This document shows, piece by piece, positions 51,759 through 62,922 of a stretch of 64,000 nt of DNA; within the stretch, counting starts at the first letter, position 1, and every line of letters starts with the position of its first letter. The position numbers and the translations under genes were made by a program. The DNA comes from Panorpa germanica. Taxonomy: Eukaryota; Arthropoda; Insecta; Mecoptera; Panorpidae. The stretch lies in assembly GCA_963678705.1 (NCBI GenBank), contig OY783203.1, forward strand, positions 41,850,347 through 41,914,346, given 5' to 3'. The notes below the pieces were generated by a model. The model searched no databases. It was not told the DNA's origin and saw nothing but the letters and a program-made list of their open reading frames with translations.

Positions 51759-51824
51759 ACGATTTCTTCAAGTTATTCTACGTTACCACGGAGCAAAAAA
51801 CCTAGTAAGAAGAAAGTTCAATGA
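51759..51824 (+). CDS. ReepA: Alternative last coding exon of ReepA (Lys-rich end)
   Basis: Acceptor TGTTTTAG is followed by a phase-0 frame, TISSSYSTLPRSKKPSKKKV, ending in Q and TGA. It can join exon 49813-49966 directly, skipping 50090-51157, for a 430-residue protein. The Lys-rich end resembles the basic C-terminus of vertebrate REEPs. AATAAA sites at 51336 and 51721, just before this acceptor, would serve transcripts that end with the 50090-51157 exon. Confidence 0.6.
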   Translation, partial: TISSSYSTLPRSKKPSKKKVQ

Positions 51825-52364
51825 AAGTGACTGTAAAGAATAGGACTTCTACATTTATTATAGTATAGACGACTAATGTATAACGACTACGAACTCAGTG
51901 TAGCGGCGAACCAGCTACTTAGAACCAACAAATCGCTGCTTCGGTTAAAACCTAACCAACCAAGAGGTGGACATTCGTTCTTATGATTGACCCAATTGTC
52001 ATTATTCCTATGTAATTAAAAGAATTCGAACTTATTTATAGTTAATTTAAACATGACTGATTTAAATATCATGTTTGTTTTATTTATGAGGTGTAGTTAA
52101 TAATTTTGTATACTTTGTCATTTAAATTAATTACCTTACTTTAAGAGAATTGAATTAGGTAATTTTTTAATTACTTAATGCAGTCAATTAGCAAAACAAC
52201 GTTAACAATCATTTAAGAAATTAACCTAATAGTATAATAGTGTTTCAATTTATTGTATTCCCAAATTTTTTGTAACTAAATATTATTAGATTTATCATTT
52301 AAGAAAAGTTAACATGTTAATGTAAAAGATACTCTTGTTACATTATGCTTTACATATGCATGTA

Positions 52365-52367
<3 letters not shown>

Positions 52368-52430
<63 letters not shown>
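52368..52430. repeat. TA microsatellite, about 31 units
   Basis: An uninterrupted TA run of about 63 bases, likely length-variable and able to extrude cruciforms. Confidence 0.9.
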
Positions 52431-52433
<3 letters not shown>

Positions 52434-53024
52434 GTTTTTTAAAGACAACAATGCCATTACATTTTTAACATTATTTTAATGGTACGTGCTCAAAGATTTT
52501 TGTTTGTTCTATTGTTCAGTGAATTTTATATAATATAGATAATGGAAATGTATGTTCGCATAAGATATATTTTATTGTTATGGATTGTTAAGATAAATTG
52601 TAATTAAAATAATTATTTGCTAATCATATATTATTCATTAATAATTAAAGAATGAATTATAAATCTTCTTTGTTTCGTTTGTGCCGCATGACGTAATTCA
52701 AAAACCGTTACACTACAATAATGAAATGAAATTTTCCACAACGTTGTCAAATAACAATGGGTTCTGCTTCTTGTTCATATCTTTTTAGGTAAAAAACCGT
52801 AAGTTATTGATAAAATAAATATCATTTGGATAATTATTTTTAAGTTATCGTTCCGAGTTTCGACAAGTAATTCTATGGGCTTGTGTACTCCTTTTTTAGG
52901 GGTCGATTTTTCAATTGTTGATAGAAATTGATGGTAATAAAAGTGTATTAGCGTTTTTATTTTAATAAATATCTAAATTTTGACGGATATATAGCAATTA
53001 AAAATTCGAATTGTAGTTTTAACA

Positions 53025-53070
53025 GTACAGATGTCGGTCATATTTATGACATGTCTGTACTATTAAGGGT
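53025..53070. other. Short hairpin
   Basis: AGTACAGA pairs with TCTGTACT, and inside it GTCATA pairs with TATGAC. Too short for a typical pre-miRNA; function unknown. Confidence 0.35.
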
Positions 53071-53299
53071 AGGTCAGTTATTTTTTCTATGGATAAGAGT
53101 TCTGTGTTGAATATGGATACAAGCCTATTATAACTTACTAGTCAATATAAGGATTAAATCTTTAGTACAAAGTATTAGCGGTATGACATACTTCCGTCAG
53201 AACTTACTTCTTAATGTGCATATAACAAAAGTTTAAAAAGGCGCATTAAGAAAAATATTCTTCGAATTAAATAAAAATTTAAACTTAAAATATTGTAAC

Positions 53300-53420
53300 G
53301 AATATTCAAATCCGAGTTCAATGAAGTAAATTAAGTTGCATAAAATCTCGGCGCATTGATGTTGATGTGCCATCTATTAAACAAATAATATATCATATGA
53401 TTACTATTGTTCAACAGATG
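53300..53420 (+). repeat. Dispersed repeat R4 (copy 1)
   Basis: It aligns with 54600-54720 through ATCTCGGCGCA, TTGATGT, ACAAATAA and AGATGTCAC blocks in the same order. Unclassified. Confidence 0.5.
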
Positions 53421-54599
53421 TCACTAACAGAAATTCAGATCTTTGATAAATTTTTTTATAGTTAACACAATATTTAGCTTGTTATTACATATGGGAGTAG
53501 ACCTTTACCATGATAAATATAAGTAAATGTTTATAAAGTTCCAAAAGATAGACTCATAACTATAGTATAATGCCCTTTTTAAAATCTCCCTTACTCTAAG
53601 TCTTATATAATGTGCACATTTTTTTAAGAACCATACGTTAAACTGATATATTTGACAGGTTACGTTAAAAAATTCATCCATTTTATTTATATTCATTTAT
53701 AAGTTTTACTATTAACAGAGGGTAGGGAGTCCAAGCTTCAGGGCTGAATGGACAAAACTCTATTATAGCTCCGTAATCAGAGAGGGCTTGAAGTGTTGCT
53801 AATAGTCAAAAAGAGCAAAGTTTCAACTCTTTACATGTTATGGGAAGATATTTATTATATAGGCTCTAGTACTACTGTACAAAATATAAATTAAGAAATA
53901 AAAATATCTCAGTGACAATTGTTACTTAAAATAAATTAATAAATAAAAATAATAAAATCGGAGGTTATTTATGTTGCCATCAATTCAGGCGTAAAACTAT
54001 CTATATTTATTTTAAATGTAATATTGCTCCTTTTTAATAAAATATTTTAGTTTAATAAAACCTCTATTGGATTTTTCCTCCAACCTTAAATGATAATTGA
54101 GAATTTTCAGTTTCAATACATATAAACTTTAAAGTTAAAAAAAACTAATTTTAATATAGACATGATCTTCTATCTGAAATCACGGCACCATAAAAATTGC
54201 AAACATAAATAGTACGAAATACGAAGCACATACTAAGCAGGAACCGGAAAAATAACGTAAACATACTCGATAACATAAAATAACGATTCAAATTATATAT
54301 GACTAATGGTACTTTTTATAATAATAAAATAACGGTTCTTTAGAGTTATGTAGAGAGACCGAATTTCTGTTATTACTTCTTATAAGAATTTCATTTCGAT
54401 TTAGTTATTTAATGTTTTTTTAGGACTATGTTGTATACTATTTTATGAATAGCTACAGGCGTTATATTCCGCAATGTTAACCTACATAACTGAAAAAAAG
54501 TATTGTTAAGATGTGTAAAAATAAATATATGTAATTTTACGTTATGTTACGTGATATTTTGGTCCTTAAAATAAGTTAAATAAAAAAGTCTTCAAAATG

Positions 54600-54720
54600 C
54601 AAGTTTGTTGAAGGTGTAAATTAGGTTACATATTATCTCGGCGCAATAAGATTGATGTACTCTCTGTTTGACAAATAACGAACTATATATATTTCCAGCT
54701 ACTCGTAATAGATGTCACCG
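54600..54720 (+). repeat. Dispersed repeat R4 (copy 2)
   Basis: Partner of 53300-53420, same orientation, about 1.3 kb apart. It could be an old local duplication or two insertions. Confidence 0.5.
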
Positions 54721-55390
54721 GTAGATTAAACTTGTGTGAGTTTGCGTGATAGTATTGTTGTAAATAAAAATACACAAGATTTTGTCGTATATTTTTATTA
54801 ATATTCAATATATATATATATATATACATATATATTGCATTTATTTCAATGATTATTTAAATTTCTGGCTACACAAGCGTTATTAGGAAAACCTACATCT
54901 ACCCATTTCCACGAACTTGAAAGAATAAACCTAGAGAAAAATAAAATACAGAAGGATAACAATAGCCGCTTATTTCAAATGTTAGTTTAACCTTTACCGA
55001 GTAGAGTCGAGACACAAACTGCGGGACCAAACCAGTGCGACATCCAGCAATCATATATTTTTAATAATACATTTGTAGAACATTTTTGGTGTAAAATCCT
55101 ACCAGGCGTCAGGGTATTTTTATTATATTCTGCCTATTTTGCCTGACCGAATGCCAGTCCGTAAAGTGCACAATCCTTTGTAGAATAAAAGGAACTCACT
55201 ACTTACGGGTTACGTTATCGGTCATGACTGAAGCTTAAAAGGATTAAATAAATAAAATGTTGTCTTTCTTTATGTATATCAGAGACAAATGTTAAAGAAT
55301 TCGTCTGACTTTTATTATTAACTTATTACTACTTTAACTTTTTATAAACATATAAAACTGTCCAAGTGAATAGGTCGTACCGATAAAGGA

Positions 55391-55440
55391 TGCTGATGTA
55401 TTAAGTTACATGTTACTTCGGTTTGAATGTGTTGTATAAC
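55391..55440 (+). repeat. Dispersed repeat fragment, paired with 2091-2140
   Basis: It contains TGTATTAAGTTACATGTTAC followed by TTCGGTTTGAATGTGT. It differs from 2091-2140 only by transitions over the best 36 bases. Confidence 0.45.
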
Positions 55441-55549
55441 TTCTTCCAACATGTGTTAACATCGAACATCTTCAATACTACAAGAAAATGCAAGAAAACT
55501 CCTTGCAAGTAAAGATTTCTTTTATATTAACTTTGTAACATGTTTCAGA

Positions 55550-55780
55550 AACCTCGTTGAATTCCTACAGACGGTACCAAAGGACGGTATCACGGGTCGA
55601 CCAGAGATCGACACGGTTCGTGAAATTAGCTGCAAAATTTATATGTCGATGTGAATGGTCTGTCTCTATAGAAGTTTCCGCCTTATCTCTGGTTTCCGCT
55701 TCAATGCTTTTAGAAATCTTATCTCTGGGTATATGTATATGTGGTATATATAACATTGGTCGGTGGTGAGGATCAGTGAG
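55550..55780. promoter_or_regulatory. CpG-richer segment upstream of PNISR, possible promoter or leader
   Basis: The segment is compositionally distinct from the AT-rich flanks, with several CpGs around 55575-55620. It is open in more than one frame on both strands and has no recognisable protein. It lies about 0.7-0.9 kb upstream of the PNISR start. A promoter or 5' leader role is inference from position and composition. Confidence 0.3.
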
Positions 55781-56429
55781 GATTTTGTAAAAAAATGAGA
55801 TAGCTATGTGATTTATTAAAAAAATTAAATACAAATTTGCAGCGTAATCACTATTAGAATTAGTTTTAATTATAATACCCTATATTTATTAAATATATCC
55901 AGCAATAGTGTGGTTGATTTATAACCTTAATTATTTTTTTTAGTTTTATTTAATATATTAACTTCTTTAAATGTCATATTTAAAAGTAATTCAATGATAA
56001 TGAAAGTAATTGAACCAACAGTTTCTAGTTATAACAGTTAATGTTTATTAAATAAAGTTGTTGAGAAATAGTATTATTTTTAATTACCATATTAAATATG
56101 TTCTGTGCGATTTTTGACTAATGCGGTTCTCTATAAGCGAATACTGAATTCCAAATAAAATAAAGTAATTTTTCTTATAAATTAATTGATTAATATAAGA
56201 AAGAGACGCGATCATCAGTAGCGGCTTAATATTTTGTGTGTTTAATGTAATAAAATAGTTTGACATCTCGAGACTGTATTTGGCATATTTATACTCTTAA
56301 ATAGTTTAATATTACCAAACATTTAGAGAAAACTAGTTATATAGTGCTTGTTCAACATTTGTAGACAATTGTGATCAAATGCTTAAATAGAACAGTTATA
56401 CGCGTAAATGACTTAACCTCTTTTAAAAA

Positions 56430-59400
56430 ATGTATCCTGGGCCGCATGGACAACAATATCCAACAAATTGGGCTTTAAACCCAGTTGCTTATCAGAATGT
56501 GTCCGCTGATCAGGTAGATTGGGCTTCATTAGCTCAACAATGGATCTTAATGAAAGAAACATGTCCTTCGACGGAAATGGTACCTCCTGCTCCTCCTCCT
56601 CCAAAAACAAGTCCAAAAATTAATGCAGCAGAACAAGGGGAGGCCCCTATGGACGTTGAAAATGATGATGACCAACAGCCTGCGTCCGCCGCAAATTCAC
56701 AATGGAGTACAGCAGGTTGGAACTATTCCGGACATTCATGGCCACAAAATTCAACGACAAATAATTGGGCTTGGGGAGGAGCTGGTGCAGGAACAACGAC
56801 TGGTATACCAACACCTGTTCGTAATATAATCTCTAGTGGACCTTTGTCTGTTGTTCCTGGGTCTTCGCCTCCGATAATTGCACCACCAGCACCGGCTGGT
56901 ACAGGAATAGCAGCACCCCATCCTAAACCTTCCTTATTACCCACTCCGTACAATAACTTTGGTGATATTCCATTTCAAAATAACCAGTCTTCCACTGATC
57001 AATCTTCCTCATATTGGGGTACTCCTTCTGCACAGCATAACTCTGGATCATTAAATCGTTCTCGATTAGTCCAGCCATCCAAGACGGAACTCCCGAGCAT
57101 TATGCCTAACTTTTTTTCAAATTCATTCACTTTAGACGCGGCCAAACGTAAACAATTACCTGCTTGGATAAGGTAAGATTTAAAATATATTTTTTTTTCA
57201 AAATAAGTGTTAAACGACGTTACGATTTTTTTATTCTATTAGGGAGGGTCTCGAAAAAATGGAAAGACAAAAACAAAAACAAGTAGATAAAGAAAGAGAA
57301 ATGAAAGACCGAGAACTATATTTAGAACAGAAAAGAATAGAAGAGGAACAAGCTATGAAAGAGTTAGAAAAAGAGGGAAAGCCAATAGTACCTAAAAAAA
57401 GTCGTTTCGTAAGTGTTACATATAATACTAAATCATTAAGAGTGATCACTCAATAGTTATGCATATGAATAAATTCAGGATTCAGATTCGGAAGACGAAG
57501 ACAAAAATAAAAAAACAGTAGAGCAAGATCGAATATGGTCAGCCGTTAAACCTATACCTAATACGAAAATCAAGGTTGAAAAGCCAGTAGTAGTTCAACC
57601 TAAACTGCCTCTGAGATCTCGCGAGGAGCGCATGCAAGATGTGGTAAGAAACATAGCAACATTCAAATATTATTCATTTTTATATAATTGAAATGCTTTT
57701 TTTACATTCTTATTTTTTCTTGTCCTAGATGATGAATGTTCGTCGTGTTTTAACTCAGATATTATTGGAAGTAACAACAGAAGAAATTGCTAGCGTCTGC
57801 GATGAAGTAATAAAACGTGTACGATCTACAGGTACCACTTTAATCGAATGTAATTTCAATTTGGATTATTCAAATGTGTACTCAGAACACTTACATTGGA
57901 TACATACTATTCTGTTAAAAGAGTTAGGTTCAAAAAATCAATTATTTTGTTTAAATGATGTGTCTGATGGATAGTTAAATAAAAACATCTACTAATCAAT
58001 AAAAATATGTCTAACTTTTTGAAGGTGGGTATGTCCCTAATTCATTCGCAAATTTGTTTGTGTTCTGACTGTACTCTCGTAAAATAAATTACCAGGGTAT
58101 ATACAGTGTTGCATATTAAATATTGTTGTTATGTATCAATATTTAAAAAAAATAATATTTGAGATAAAATAGTTATGCGTTAATTCTATCCTTACAGCAC
58201 TGGATGTATCAAAATTAATTTTTCGTAGACATCATATTTATATTTACGTTCGGTACCACAAGTTAATCTTTTTTAATATCTTTATTGCAACTCTTATTGT
58301 TTGGAAGTGGCTGTTCTCTTGTCAGATTTCAGAAGTCAATAATTCATCTAGTTACACTTATATTGAGAATTATATAAGAATTTGTGTTTATTAAGCACCA
58401 GCTCAAACACTTCGCAAGACCCAAGCATTAACGTCATTGACTGGAGGTTTAGGTAAGAGTTTTTTATTCAACATTAAGTTTGAAATTGATTTATTAACAC
58501 ATCAAATCAGATTCATAAAATTATGATGATATCATATGTTTGGTTAAGTTTTATTAATATTAAATTTAAATTATATGTTAAAATTATAAAAGGTCTTGGC
58601 ATTTACGGGGGTGACAGTAGCGGCGATTCTGAAGGGTCAGAAGATGATGGCGTAGAAAATGAAGAGCAGAATAAGGATTCTGATCTGGAACTACAGGTAA
58701 TAGTTTTAAGCTAAACCATTCGTTTCAATAAAATTATATTTTTTTTTAATAAAAAAGATTTATAATGTAAAATCTATTACATATTATTTTTAGGAATCCA
58801 TTGCAAAACGTAAAGCTGCTTTTGAAAAAACTTCACGTGATATTGAGGCACGTATGGAAGCAGACCAAGTTCGATCTTCGCGGAGACAAAAGATAAGTGT
58901 CAAAGTTGTTGATAACAGTGATAATGAGGTGGCATCTTCCACAGACGGTGAGCCTCTTGATAAAAAACAGTCACCAGTTGGTAAGTGCATATATATATAT
59001 GGATACGGTGGGCTATTAAATATAACATTTAGATAACCTTTAGAATAAATGACTACACGATATTCGTTAAAGTTATCTAATTGTTATGCAATATAAAAAT
59101 GAATTCTTATAACATTATATTTATGTAACAGGAAAAAACAAGTCTGTTGCTAGTCCAAATTCACGCAAGCAAAATTACGAGAAGAATGTTAGACAAAAAT
59201 CTTCGAACTCAAAAGAAATGTATAATAAAAATGATCAAAAAAATTCAAACAAAAATGATGCTGAAAATGATAGTCCACGTAAAAGTGAGAGTTATTCTAA
59301 GCTAAAATCTCAATCTAAGTCTGACAGTGACGATTCTGAATCAGGAAGTACATCATCCGACAATAGTAGCTCGTCTTCCACCTGTAGCGATGACAGTAGC

Positions 59401-60168
59401 AGTGACAAACACTCTAAAAAAAGACAAAGTAAAACACTAGACAAAACGCGGTACAAGAAAAGCAAAAAAACTAAACATAAAGATGAATTTAAACAACCAA
59501 CTAAAACTAACAAAATAGAAAATAAGGATACTTCCGACATTTCGGGCAAAGAAAAAGTATATAAAGATCAACAAATAATTAAAACAAGCTCAACATCTAA
59601 TCGATCTTCTAAGGAACAGGACTCTGAATCTAATAAGGCACGTAAAGCACGTTCAAAATCCAGAGGAAGATCTCGCAGTTTAGATAGACATCATAAATCA
59701 ACATCTAGGAGATCTCGGTCTAAATCAATTGACAATCATAAATATAACCGTCGTAAATCATTATCAAGATCTGTGTCGTCTTCACGTAGAAGCCGACATT
59801 ATACACGAAGTCCATCTCCAGATCGTCGACGTAGTTCAATATCAAAATCCAAAAGATATCGACATAATACACGATCTTCGTCAAGAGATGATAGATCGAG
59901 CTCCAGAATGTATGATCGCCAAAGAAGATCTGCATCAAAATCAAGATATCGTAGGCGTCGTTCAAGATCTTATGAACGTCGTCGTAGTTCCACTTTAGAT
60001 CGCGATTATCGAAACGATTTTAGGGGACGTCATAGATCGCGAGGTCGAAGAAGTCGTTCACCAATTCGGAAAAGTCGATCTCGTAATAGACATAGTCGAT
60101 ATAGCCGATCTAGTTCTCGTAGGTATAGGTCGCGATCGAGGGGTAAAAGGTCTTCACATAAACATTAA
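56430..60168 (+). CDS. Pnisr: PNISR (arginine/serine-rich protein, SFRS18-like)
   Basis: Nuclear-speckle SR-rich protein tied to splicing through PNN in vertebrates. Exons: 56430-57172, 57243-57408, 57479-57643, 57729-57831, 58396-58452, 58593-58696, 58794-58980 and 59132-60168, with continuous phase and 853 codons plus stop. Landmarks shared with human PNISR as I recall it: VDWASLAQQWI near residue 29 (human IDWAALAQAWI); AKRKQLPAWIREGLEKMERQ around 240-260 (human VKRRTLPAWIREGLEKMERE); RRVLTQILLEVTTEEI; APAQTLRKTQALTSLTGGLG leading into IYGGDSSGDSE (human SLTGLGGLGGYGSGDSE). The last exon is Ser/Lys-rich, then a dense RS domain to the C-terminus. The Pro/Ser-rich N-terminal half is insect-variable. 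The start ATG follows an A-rich context with no splice acceptor nearby. AATAAA sites at 60742 and 60754 fit a 3' UTR of about 0.6 kb. Confidence 0.93.
57832..57974 (+). CDS. Pnisr: Possible intronic-polyadenylation tail of PNISR exon 4
   Basis: If the donor at 57832 is not used, the exon-4 frame stays open for 46 more codons. They read GTTLIECNFNLDYSNVYSEH, then a segment with HTILLKELGSKNQ, ending VSDG and TAG at 57974. AATAAA signals follow at once (57978 and 57998). The product would keep the N-terminal half and lose the RS domain. This is read from sequence only; chance openness in AT-rich DNA cannot be excluded. Confidence 0.35.
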
Positions 60169-61434
60169 TATAACAAGAGTCAACAGACAAGTTGGTATAC
60201 CATTGTTGATTATTTATCCAAGTATGTACTTTTAAAATATTTTAACTTATGTTTTAATTTGCTTTGTGATAGCTTTTTAGTTATATTAACTACTAATCGA
60301 ATTTTTATGATACAATATACTGCATTTAAATTATTTATTATCGGAAATTTATTTTTAATATATGATAGAAACAAATAATTATAGTTGAGTTATTAATAGT
60401 TATTAGGTAGATGCATAATTCGAGAATATAAGCAAGAGGTTTCCTATGATAAGGTAATGAATTTTGTTTTGACAATTATTCCTAATATGCTGCAATTGTT
60501 GTAACATTTCATACAATTCATTTAAAGTTTAAAGTTGTTCAAATATTTTTATAAATAGTCATATCGCACAGATAATTATTGTAAACATATGATGAATTTT
60601 AATTGATATATTATAAATAGATTTTATATTTTGCATATACTGGTAGCTAACAATTAAATAGTAATTTCTTTCTCTCTTTTAATTATCTATTGTCTAAGTG
60701 GATGTCGTTTAAACAAAAGTTATTAGAAATATATTCACTATAATAAAAAAATCAATAAACGACAATTGTATACTTGGAGCGAGTAAAATTTATTATATAA
60801 AAGCATAAAGTGTTAAATGTATAGTGACAATTGAAATTTAAATATTCATTATTTTTCTTTTTTTTGCAGATTACTAGTAGAAACTTCTCTTGCTGACATC
60901 CATCACATATATCTTCTACTTCTATTGTTAATATTATTTAAAATATAGTTAATTTTTAATTGAGATTACTTTGTATGGCGTAAAATTAGTTTTAAATATT
61001 GAATAAAATATTTCAAAAATCAATTTTAAATTATTGTATTAGTTCTTTACAAAAGTATAATTCTTTAGGTGAATACTCAGATACGTGAGGAAATTCATTA
61101 ATATTAGGAAATAACATACAAAGAAATCACAGTAACCAATTTGGTTGAAAACCACGGGTTTTCATCACTTAGTGTTCGTAGTGTTAGAGAAACTATCTGG
61201 GCTGTCTATGGGAATATATTAATTCTAAAATTATATTGAGAAAAGAGGACATAAAGAAACTGTCCCTTTCATTTCTCTTTGAACTTTACTAGGAGTTCTC
61301 TATATATCAGATTATATCGCCTTACAAAGACGGTGAACAAAGTTTATAAGTTAGTAATGTTAGACATATCTAGTAATAAAGTGATGAAGAATGTCCTGTC
61401 GGTAATAAACAGTTGCGTTTAAAAACTTACTAAA

Positions 61435-61770
61435 ATTTTTATTTCTAATTCGAATTTTTATTTTTTATATATATGTTGTAAAACTTATGAACTAAACTAT
61501 GTATTTCTTTTTTTTTATATAAAAATATAAATGAATTATGTATACATATCATGTAGATTTTATATAATATGGAATTCAATTATTACTTTTTTTGCGAATT
61601 TAAGAACATATAGTTTTTTTTTTTAATTTTACACGGTTTTTTTTATACTTATGAAACACAATATCTTAAAATTAATATGGAAGATATTAATTAATTGTAA
61701 CATATGCAAGATGTATTTCCTTACGCGATTTTCATTGGAACGTATCTACCATGTAAAAAAGGATTTAGGT
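61435..61770 (+). repeat. Dispersed repeat R2 (copy 2)
   Basis: It aligns with 42195-42490. The right end contains CATATGCAAGATGTATTT, then CATTGGAACGTATCTACC. It is followed within 30 bases by SINE copy A, which the other R2 copy lacks. Confidence 0.55.
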
Positions 61771-61795
61771 ATATGTATATATATTTGTTGTGGTT

Positions 61796-62050
61796 CTTCA
61801 GATTCTATATTCGTGAAGCCGACTGCTGTGTCTTCGGGTTCGATCCCCGGACCAGATATATATTTTCTGGGTTTGGTTATTATGAACTTATATTGATTAT
61901 GGTCATACATAATCGTACAGTTATTAGGCAGTGGTGTAGCCCACATATATGAGGCCACGACACCATAAATACTGCCAACATTGAAGGAGGTCGTCGGTGA
62001 TAGGACTCAGCATCGGAAATAGGCCGACGTTAAATAAAAAAAAAAAAAAT
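61796..62050 (+). repeat. tRNA-derived SINE, best full copy (copy A)
   Basis: A tRNA-like head with pol III B box GGGTTCGATCCCC (61836-61848) is followed by a body (TTAGGCAGTGGTGTAGCC, CACATATATGAGG) and a 3' end with CGTCGG and CCGACG arms that can pair over about 26 bases. It ends GTTAAAT plus a run of A. The A box side is eroded in this copy. It is not a functional tRNA gene. Confidence 0.7.
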
Positions 62051-62051
62051 A

Positions 62052-62238
62052 TATATATTCGTGAACCAGCGTTATATTTTTAAAATTTGGTTGTTTTGTT
62101 CAGCTGATTATATACATTTTATCGTGGAAATGCATTAGGCAGTGGTATTGTACACATATATGATGTCACAATACCACATAAACTACTAACATCGTAGAAG
62201 GTCGCCGGTAATAGGCTGACGTTAATAAATTTTAGTAC
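62052..62238 (+). repeat. tRNA-derived SINE (copy B), tandem with copy A
   Basis: It begins inside the body, with GTGAACCAGCGTTATAT, lacks the head, and repeats TTAGGCAGTGG, ACACATATATGA and AAGGTCGCCGGTAATAGG, ending CTGACGTTAATAAA. It follows the A-tail of copy A directly. Confidence 0.65.
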
Positions 62239-62922
62239 AAAAATGTACTCATAAGGTAAAATGATTTATAGAACAACATGTGATCCATGTGAAAGACGTA
62301 GAAATACGCATTTTTATACCAACCCTAGCACACAAAAGTGCGATAAAATAGAAGTTCGAACTTACTTAACGTTCTGAAGGATAACGTGTTTACGATTTGA
62401 AGAGAAACTGCTACTTAAAAATCCATTATTATATTTAAAAATTAAGTAAATCGATATGCATATCTTATCTCTCCTATTTATGTTCTATACTGCGAACACT
62501 ATTTTGACTGTACGCCATAGAAGTGTGAAACAACGTGAAAGTTACTTCGCGTGAATATGTGACATTATCTCTGGCTGTAACAAGTAATGGTTGCCATTAT
62601 TATTATGTCAAGTATTTATTCCATTTTATGGACTCGATGAAAATATTGCAATTATATATAAAGACAAAATGCGACATTAAATATTAAAACAACCTTCAAG
62701 AATTATTTCCTCTTAGTGTTTGTTGGAGTTAATGTAAATTTTAATATTGGAGTAATAGTACAATCTTAATTTTGAATTCACGACCTTAGGTTTATACCAT
62801 CTAACTGAGTTTGTGCACATAGGTATTATTATTATTGTATTAAAAATAAATTTTATTTGTTGTGTTATTCCGAAAGCTGTTTAAATATTATTTATTATTT
62901 TAGTCATATTGAACATAACAGT

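Larger units (their letters stand above)
51825..56429. other. ReepA 3' UTR and intergenic repeats, with possible PNISR upstream region
   Basis: It contains a TA microsatellite (52368-52430), a hairpin (53025-53070), a repeat pair R4 (53300-53420 and 54600-54720), a TA-rich run near 54810-54830 and a CpG-richer segment at 55550-55780. No gene is supported here. Confidence 0.55.
60169..62922. other. PNISR 3' UTR and intergenic repeats
   Basis: After the 3' UTR there is a strong splice-acceptor-like site at 60869 (long T-run then GCAG), a repeat R2 copy (61435-61770), and two head-to-tail SINE copies (61796-62050 and 62052-62238). A splice acceptor at about 62902 precedes the next gene. No further coding region is supported. 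Confidence 0.6.

Noticed and set aside
61140-61175. Small hairpin GAAAACC/GGTTTTC
   Set aside because: Seven base pairs in AT-rich sequence is weak evidence, and nothing nearby suggests a function.
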